This document shows, one piece after another, positions 58,096 through 64,000 of a stretch of DNA of 64,000 nucleotides. The notes below the pieces were generated by a model. It made no database searches, had not been told where the DNA came from, and saw only the letters and a list, made by a program, of their open reading frames with translations. Source of the stretch: Ricordea florida (taxonomy: Eukaryota > Cnidaria > Anthozoa > Corallimorpharia > Ricordeidae); contig OX453279.1 of NCBI GenBank assembly GCA_949710005.1, positions 19,364,014-19,428,013 on the forward strand. Direction: 5' to 3'. A program made the position numbers and the translations under genes. Position 1 is the stretch's first letter, and every line of letters starts with the position of its first letter.

Positions 58096-59337
58096 TTACA
58101 ACTGTTCAATTTTTTTAACAACGTTGCGCTTGCTTTCAAAAGTTAATTTCAGGTTTTCAAGTTTAAAAAGAGACAAAGAAACAAACTGTTCGTCGTATAC
58201 TTCTTCCGTTTTTAGTAGTTGAACAAGCTCATTGTGAAATATAACTAAATGGATATCGTTGTTGTCTGATCGCAAAGAAGAATCTTTTACAACTATTTTT
58301 ACAACAACAGACGATTTACAACTATCCTGTCTCATGATGTACTTGCAAAAATCACATTTCAATATATAGTCTGAGGTGGTTTGTATAATATGCTTATTAC
58401 ACTTTAAACAAACCTTATTGATTGAGAAATGTTCTATCATGTCAATTTTTGAAACATTAATTGTTTTAATGTTGGTTTCCAAATTGAAATCTTTGGCTTC
58501 AACTTTTTTGAGGTTTTCATCGTTGTTTTCATTGATCGCCGTATTTCTTGTTGTATTTAATACTTTTGCATTGTTTTCCATTCTTACTCTAACTTGCTCA
58601 AAGTTGAAGGCCTTACCCCTCTGGACAGCGTTAACATCGTTTTCCCACAAAACAAGCTTTGTCGTTGCTTCACCATCCGAAATAACACAGTGTGCCATTT
58701 TTAATTGTTTGTGGGAGACTAACTGAGTCTCGCTAATATCGATGACTCTGGCTTTAATGTTCACTAGTTGCATCGGTTCACAGCACTCTAAAGCTTCTTT
58801 TAAAGTTATCCATTTAGCAGAGTAGGAGGTGGATTTGTCTTCGAATTGAAAGGAATATTCCTCTGGTCTTGGTTTTGATATGTAGGTCATATCATTAATG
58901 TAAACTGTTTCCGAGTCTTTAGCGATGTTAAATTTGGATAGTTTTACTGCGGTCTTGTTATTTTTCCGCTCTAAAAGTAGTTGTCTTTTTCTCTCTGAGA
59001 AACACACAGCTCTTCTTCTTTTTCCTCCATGTAGTTGAAAAGTAATATCTGAGTAATCAGTTGTGTCTCTTCGATTTCGCTTTGAGGGACTAACTGATTC
59101 AACATACCCAATTATTTCAGTGTCAGCACTTTTCCCTTTTAGATTTGTTTCCGCTTTGTTCTGGGTTGTTTTTGATGTAACATTGTCCTTTTCATTAGGA
59201 ACTTCATTGATGTTTTTAGCTTCAGCAGAGTTTTCTTCATTGGTATCTTGATGAGTTAACTTTTGTGTTCCTGTAAAAGCCTTTTCGTTTGAAATTGTTG
59301 TGTCTTTGAAAGTTGCACTTCTGGTAGTTCGATGCAT
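58096..59337 (-). CDS. RPA-like OB-fold / zinc-ribbon protein
   Basis: An intact single-exon frame of 413 residues starting at ATG 59337. Residues 1-80 are polar and low-complexity. 83-120 is a basic block (SPSKRNRRDTTDYSDITFQL, RRRAVCFSERKRQ) shared with the pseudogene at 745-1759. About 188-255 is an OB fold (MQLVNIKARVIDISE, AHCVISDGEATTKLVLWEND). A C4 zinc ribbon has Cys at 310, 313, 328 and 331 (CLKCNKH, CDFC). 340-410 is a second OB-like stretch (HLVIFHNELVQLL). The order OB - zinc ribbon - OB resembles the C-terminal half of RPA1, so single-stranded DNA binding is likely. RPA-like proteins of this kind are carried by Helitrons/Helentrons; Helitron debris lies 7 kb away on the same strand. 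It may be transposon-derived or a host paralogue. No lesion seen. Confidence 0.7.
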   Translation of the reverse strand: MHRTTRSATFKDTTISNEKAFTGTQKLTHQDTNEENSAEAKNINEVPNEKDNVTSKTTQNKAETNLKGKSADTEIIGYVESVSPSKRNRRDTTDYSDITFQLHGGKRRRAVCFSERKRQLLLERKNNKTAVKLSKFNIAKDSETVYINDMTYISKPRPEEYSFQFEDKSTSYSAKWITLKEALECCEPMQLVNIKARVIDISETQLVSHKQLKMAHCVISDGEATTKLVLWENDVNAVQRGKAFNFEQVRVRMENNAKVLNTTRNTAINENNDENLKKVEAKDFNLETNIKTINVSKIDMIEHFSINKVCLKCNKHIIQTTSDYILKCDFCKYIMRQDSCKSSVVVKIVVKDSSLRSDNNDIHLVIFHNELVQLLKTEEVYDEQFVSLSLFKLENLKLTFESKRNVVKKIEQL

Positions 59338-59479
59338 GTTGGTGAATACACTTGTTATTGACTTTGAGTATGAAACAAACTTCTTTTGCTAGTTATGTCA
59401 ATGTTTGAAAATACTTTTATAGATGTTACAAATTAAAAGTTGCGTCATACATTATTTGCTATTGTTTTGGAAAAACAAA

Positions 59480-60230
59480 TGTTACGTAAGTTTTACCTTT
59501 TTTTACCTTAAAAGGAAATGAAGCGAGTACTGATTAACCAGTAATACAACAAGTTATCATATAGATCTCGTCCAGAGTACACGTTATTCAGATAAAATAC
59601 TTTGACACAACTCCCGTTATTACCTTAACAGGAAACAATAAAGCAATGATGAATCATCTGTTCAACATGTTATCAGATTGTAATTTCGAGAAGACACATT
59701 TTTCAGATTACTAAAGAAATATCTTTTGCAATGTTTACCTTAATAGGAAATGAAAAAGTACTTGTCAATTACCCGCATACTGAAAAAATACCTTCACATA
59801 ACTTTCGTTATTTTTACCTTAATAGGAAACAATAAAGCAATGATGAATCATGCATTCAACATGTTATCAGATTGTAATTTCCAGAAGACACATTTTTCAG
59901 ATTACTAAAGAAATATGTTTTGCAATTTTTACCTTAATAGGAAATAACAAAGTACTTGTCAATCACCCGTATATTGAAAAATATTTTCACATAACTCCCG
60001 TTATTTTTACCTTAATAGGAAACAATACAGCAATGATGAATCATCCGTTCAACATGTAATCAGATGGTAATTTCAAGAAGACACATTTTTTCAAATTACA
60101 AAAAAAATACCTTTTGTAATTTTGACCTTAATAGAAAATGAAAAAGTACTTGTCAATTACCCGTACAATAACTGACTTATCACATAGATAGTCTTCAGAG
60201 GATACATTGTACAGTTTATGCCTATGTGGA
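59480..60230. repeat. Tandem repeat, about 190 bp unit, three full copies plus edges
   Basis: Units start near 59609, 59799 and 59992 and contain GTTATTTTTACCTTAATAGG, AAACAATAAAGCAATGATG and AACATGTTATCAGATTGTAA. Two ACCTTAATAGGAAA motifs occur per unit. It lies directly upstream of the OB-fold gene's start and downstream of the RING gene. Non-coding. Confidence 0.8.
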
Positions 60231-60448
60231 GACCTACGAAAAAAGTTATTCCTATGAATCCTAGCTGTAACAAAGTTTTATACTATTAGATAAATTTTTT
60301 TTTAACTAGTGAGTACTATCATCCCACTGAGTTAAAGTAGAAAATTTCCTTTACAGGTAAATGCAACAATGTTTAAAGTTTTCATTTTTTACAGATTGTG
60401 ATAACGTACTTATATCCATTTCTTTACTTCCACTTTGTTTTTCTCTGT

Positions 60449-61149
60449 TCATTTGTTTGCTCTTTTTTTTATATACTCCATTGCCAGGTTAACTAGAAAA
60501 GAAAGCACATTGACTGTTGAACACTGAAATCTACATTGATTATGTAACTTTGCATATTACATTTTGTAACAGAACTACAACTGGTTTCATTTGTATTAAT
60601 TGTGGAAAATACAATGCATTTGCAAACAAACAGCCAATAGCTCTTGCATAAAATAGCAGACCTTGTAGATAAAAAGTAAGTACTTACAACCACAGTTGTT
60701 GGTGGTAATATAGTCGTAAATGCTGTCCGCTGGTACTTTGTCTCTGTAAGCAAAATAAATTACAGTTACCGTTTGCTAAAGGCAGGTTTTTGTAACTTTG
60801 TCACGTAAAATTAATCAGTCAATTGTGAAAAATGTTTGGAAAACAGTGTATCAAATGCTTACCCGCAGCCACATTCTGTTATGTGTTTTAGGTGTTCACT
60901 GTTTTTTAAAAAACAGTGAATACAGAGTAAGTGGTCGCAGGGGAGGACTACCCAATCAGTTACCACTGATGCTTTTGTTTGGAAGCACATGATGCAAACT
61001 AGGAAACAAGAAAGACGTAGCTATTGAATAGTATTCTTAACTTGCATACAAAGCAGTTACCTGTGTAGTAGTAGTGTGTTGAATGTAAATGACAAATACT
61101 TACTCCATCTTGCAAGCATATGTACTGCTCTTTTTGTTTCGGAATCCAT
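60449..61149 (-). CDS. Small RING-finger protein, four exons, 93 residues
   Basis: Exons by GT/AG junctions: 61104-61149 (MDSETKRAVHMLARW), 60863-60998, 60688-60743 and 60449-60492 (stop TGA at 60449-60451). All three junction phases agree and the joined length is 94 codons. Exon 2 holds the RING: CIMC, then CDH, then CIHC, and CGC at the end, giving C-x2-C...C-x-H-x3-C-x2-C...C-x-C. Exon 3 is DKVPADSIYDYITTNNCG; exon 4 ends in a basic YIKKRANK tail. RING domains usually act as ubiquitin E3 ligases, binding E2 enzymes. The protein is far shorter than most RING ligases and has no visible substrate domain. The final ligand pair of the RING may be incomplete or supplied by the NNCG cysteine. Same strand as the OB-fold gene, 1.1 kb upstream of it. 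Confidence 0.65.
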
Positions 61150-61260
61150 TGCCAGTGAAGCTATAATTCATGCACAATTTATGATGTGAGCTTATTTATA
61201 GTCATCATATCAGTGATGTCAGCTATTGTTATTAACCAGCCAACCACAGAAGTTTACTAG

Positions 61261-61548
61261 AACTTACCATTATTACATTTTGACGTTGTCATTTTAAGCC
61301 ACATCCCACAACCCTACCATTTTTCATCACTTTGACATTCATAATGTGGGAACCCAGAGCTCATCTGCTAGCTGTGCCATGCTGATGAGGCCTAACAAGG
61401 CCGAAACAGCTGTCCATGGCTGCTGGCTTTTGAGCTCAATTTTTTCATCTTTTTTTTGGTAGCAACAGGGTTTAATCCCTTCTACCACTGTCGCCTCAGT
61501 GCGCATATGTGTGGTTTCAACTTACCCTTATTACATCTTGACGTTGTC
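61261..61548. repeat. 260 bp segment between 30 bp direct repeats
   Basis: AACTTACC(A/C)TTATTACAT at 61261 and 61519 begins a 30 bp direct repeat with two mismatches. Between them is a GC-richer block with TGATGAGGCCTAACAAGGCC. It could be a short dispersed repeat with a long target duplication, or a local duplication. Confidence 0.5.
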
Positions 61549-63004
61549 TCAGAAGTTTAGGGTTAACCTTTCTTTTTGATACGGCTATCTCATGTACAAG
61601 TTAATAAATAGCAAAGTTGCAACTGGAATAAAAATTAATTATTCGATTTAAAATTGTTAAGCAGTCTGTGTAAACAACCTGCTATTTGATTTTGGTATGC
61701 CTTTTCTATTTTGAGCACTCTGTTTTTTCGAGGCTTGACTGGGAAAATTGTGTAGTGACAGTTTCAAAGTTTTCAGCACGCCAGATATACACATCAAAGT
61801 GAAGACAATTTTTGTTATAAACATTATTATAAAGTGCAGTGAAATACTGACTACTATAATGTAGCAAATAAAAACTAACAATAAACATCATAGCTAACAG
61901 TTTCTTATACATGTAAAGCATACATTTTTGGCTGAATAATAAATGAGAATCTTTACAGCAGCAGGAGACAGCTTGATATAACAACCATTTTTAGAACTGA
62001 ATGAAAAATGGCTATAATTAAGGAGGAACATCAGTTAGGATACTTTAGACTTCAAATAAACATTGTAATTTGTTTAATAGAGACAACAGGCCTTCTGACA
62101 AGGTGCGGGGAAAAAAGAAAATTGTGCTGGTTTTGGGAGGCAAATTGTGTGGTAAAAAAGGGCGATTGTGGTGGAATTGTGCGGGATTTCGCAATCGTGT
62201 AAATAAACAAATATTCACCGGGGCCCCCAAAAAAACCGACATGGAGGAATTTCTGGATAAATGAAAAGTACAACAATTGTCCTCTTATAGTTGGGCAATT
62301 TAACATAAAGCAAATTTCTATTTTGCTACAACTCTGGCGAAAGTTTGTATCGACAAAATCATGTTGGGTGGCATGATCGATAAAATTCCGAACGACCGAA
62401 AATAACACGAACTACAAGAAAATTTTCTCGTTGACTACATTTTTGTTATACACTCGGAGCTTGTTAGGAAATGCAAAGAACTGATCTGACTGTGTTGTGT
62501 TTATCGATCTATAACTCAGAAAAATATTGAGTCAAGCCTTTGTGTGATTGCACGGAGATCGATAGAGAAGGAATATATCTTTTTGACTTAATTTGAATCA
62601 GAAAGCCACCTGGTGGTATTTCACAGAATATCTGATTCGTCATTTGTAAAACAGCAAATCACCAATGAAAAATAAGATTAGACTCATACTAGTGCCCATG
62701 CCAGTAGGCAGCTATGAAGAGCCGCGTTGTCGTTCTTATATCCGTTCGAACTGTTCAATCGCGGAAAGCGACGGATTTCTCGATTGTTTTGCAAGGTAAA
62801 TAGCCTAAAAACCTCCGGTAAGATAAGCACAGGTCCCTACTTCATTATGTATGCTGTATGGGTGTTCTCTTGCGCATTGTACGCGCAAACTTTACATATT
62901 TTGACGGAATGAAATAGTATATCTACGACATGCATAATGAACTAGGGACCGGCTGCGCGGAAATCTTACCAAAGCTACTACTATATAAGCGTGTTTATAA
63001 GATC
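61549..63004. other. No gene seen
   Basis: Frames at 61657-61984 and 62045-62408 (-) lack motifs. The last part, to about 63000, still looks like the surrounding animal genome; the change to viral-type sequence comes at its end. Confidence 0.4.
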
Positions 63005-63330
63005 ATTTTTAGCTTATTTTTAAATTTTGACAGGAAAATCTCTGTCCTTTTTTTAGCTTACGGTTTTTTTAGCTTATTTTTTAAAATTTGACAGAAAAAT
63101 CTCTGTCCTTTTTTAGCTTACGGTTATTTTAAATTTGTCAGAGATTTATCAGAAAAATAAACAGAGATTTTTTAGCTTATTTTTAAATTTTGACTGAAAA
63201 ATCTCTGTCCTTTTTTTTAGCTTACGGTTTTTTTAGCTTATTTTTTAAATTTGACAGAAAAATCTATGTCCTTTTAGCTTACGGGTTATTTTAAATTTGA
63301 CAGAGATTTTTTTAGCTTACAAAATAAAAA
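63005..63330. repeat. Repeat array 5' of the viral-type genes
   Basis: Two unit types alternate: one with TTTTAGCTTATTTTTTAAAT and GACAGAAAAATC, and one with TCTGTCCTTTTTTAGCTTAC. AGCTTA recurs nine times, in pairs about 45 and 60 bp apart. It sits immediately before the first viral-type start codon (63371). Confidence 0.8.
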
Positions 63331-63370
63331 TTATATTTAAGGATTAGAAAAATACTAATAGAAAGTAATT

Positions 63371-63847
63371 ATGGATCAATTAAATAATTTATGTTTGTAT
63401 GAACTAAAAAGAATTGCAAGAGAGTTAAAAACGAAAGGAAGATCAAAAATGGGTAGAATGGATTTAATTGATGAGTTTAAAAAATATAAAGAGGAGGAGA
63501 TTATTGATTTAATTGAAAAAGTTACTACTACTAACAGCGATTATATTTGTATTCATGGAAAAATTAAATATTTTTGCAAAGAATGCGGTGGATCACAAAT
63601 ATGTAAACATGATAGAATTAAGTATGCTTGTAAAAAATGTAAAGGATCAATATATTGTATGCATAATAAGCAAAAACAAAAGTGTAAAGAGTGTGGCGGA
63701 TCACAAATATGCATACATAATAAACAAAAACAACAATGTAAAGAATGTGGAGGATCACAAATATGCGAACACATGAAACAAAAAGCCTCTTGTAAGGAAT
63801 GTCGTATAAAATTAATTTATGATTTAAGGATTAGGAAAAAATTGTAA
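63371..63847 (+). CDS. Giant-virus-type protein: SAP-like domain plus five CxH-CxxC repeats
   Basis: An intact intronless frame of 158 residues. Residues 8-45 look like a SAP DNA-binding motif: LYELKRIARELKTKGRSKMG and RMDLIDEFKK. From residue 58 there are five repeats of 18 residues with the pattern C-x-H-x6-C-x2-C, for example ICIHNKQKQQCKECGGSQ; each should bind one zinc. Very similar CKECGGSQICxH repeat proteins are common in nucleocytoplasmic large DNA viruses and in viral insertions of algae and protists; their role is unknown. Codon use is strongly A/T-ending and the next gene starts 6 bp after the stop, which fits a compact viral genome and not the animal sequence to the left. The opposite-strand frame over the repeats is a shadow. 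Confidence 0.8.
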   Translation: MDQLNNLCLYELKRIARELKTKGRSKMGRMDLIDEFKKYKEEEIIDLIEKVTTTNSDYICIHGKIKYFCKECGGSQICKHDRIKYACKKCKGSIYCMHNKQKQKCKECGGSQICIHNKQKQQCKECGGSQICEHMKQKASCKECRIKLIYDLRIRKKL

Positions 63848-63853
63848 ATAAAA

Positions 63854-64000
63854 TGAAAATAATGGTAAAAGATGGAAAAACTTCTATGAGTTTTGAATAT
63901 TATAATGAAAAAAAACTTGGTGTTAATGATTTTTTAGATTCAATTAAGGAAGATTTATTAAAACATATATCAAATATTAGAGGTTTTATTGATGAAAATT
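63854..64000 (+). CDS. Viral-type gene, start only (runs off the window)
   Basis: ATG at 63854, 6 bp after the previous stop. An open, A/T-rich frame (MKIMVKDGKTSMSFEYYNEK ... DFLDSIKEDLLKHIS) continues to the window end. No family recognised from 49 residues. The tight spacing and same strand as the previous gene support a continuing viral segment beyond 64000. Confidence 0.6.

Noticed and set aside
63513..63776. Alternative frames on both strands over the zinc repeats
   Set aside because: Shadows produced by the 54 bp period; the 63371 frame alone gives conserved Cys/His.

Overview
The window is eukaryotic: intron-bearing genes with GT/AG junctions, LINE and DNA-transposon debris on both strands, and no bacterial-style operons except possibly at the right edge. 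Several protein families (a C2H2 family with the HLDAGKH finger, SAP-SWIM-YqaJ nucleases, RPA-like OB proteins, HUH-SF3 Rep fossils) are ones I associate with anthozoan cnidarians, so a stony coral or close relative is the best guess. This is recalled family knowledge, not a search result.

The central result is a nested transposon stack. An old minus-strand LINE has been split in two: its 3' end lies at 14762-15431 and its body at 39483-43400. The 24,051 bp between them (15432-39482) start with CACTGGAAAA, end with TTTTCCAGTG, are flanked by TTT on both sides, and rejoin the LINE reading frame exactly when removed in thought. This is a giant CACTG-ended (EnSpm/CACTA-type) element. It has inverted subterminal repeat arrays at both ends and three gene units: a Tnp2-like transposase (28756-33934, +), a divergently transcribed multi-exon SAM-domain gene (22738-28539, -) starting only 217 bp away, and a protein kinase gene (35379-38339, -). 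The transposase and kinase carry frameshifts or stops; the SAM gene looks open. Inside the left array sits a second insertion, 16439-22108: two almost identical 0.28 kb MITE copies in direct orientation enclose a LINE fragment, a Tc1-like transposase with one stop codon and a broken HUH-SF3 Rep gene. Its outer ends are flanked by TA, and the array unit rejoins across it.

Left flank (1-14761): a frameshifted RPA-like OB/zinc-ribbon pseudogene, a Pif1-type helicase fossil, a C2H2-family gene in three pieces (10101-10377, 6631-7079, 4285-4790) separated by two fold-back elements (5177-6572 and about 7158-9774), and a MULE transposase with a SWIM finger (12060-14523).

Right flank (39483-64000): the LINE body (SGNH-like ORF1, endonuclease, reverse transcriptase), a convergent SAP-SWIM-YqaJ gene plus DDE transposase exon, a PIF/Harbinger transposase converging on a Myb/SANT-like gene, Helitron N-terminal debris, an intact RPA-like OB protein (58096-59337), and a four-exon 93-residue RING gene (60449-61149).

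From about 63005 the sequence changes character: a repeat array with a recurring agctta motif, then a compact intronless gene of CxH-CxxC repeats of a kind seen in nucleocytoplasmic large DNA viruses, followed 6 bp later by another open frame that runs off the window. This is an endogenous giant-virus segment, or an assembly join.

Most of the 64 kb is mobile-element sequence. Only the SAM gene, the OB protein, the RING gene and the viral-type gene look intact by eye.
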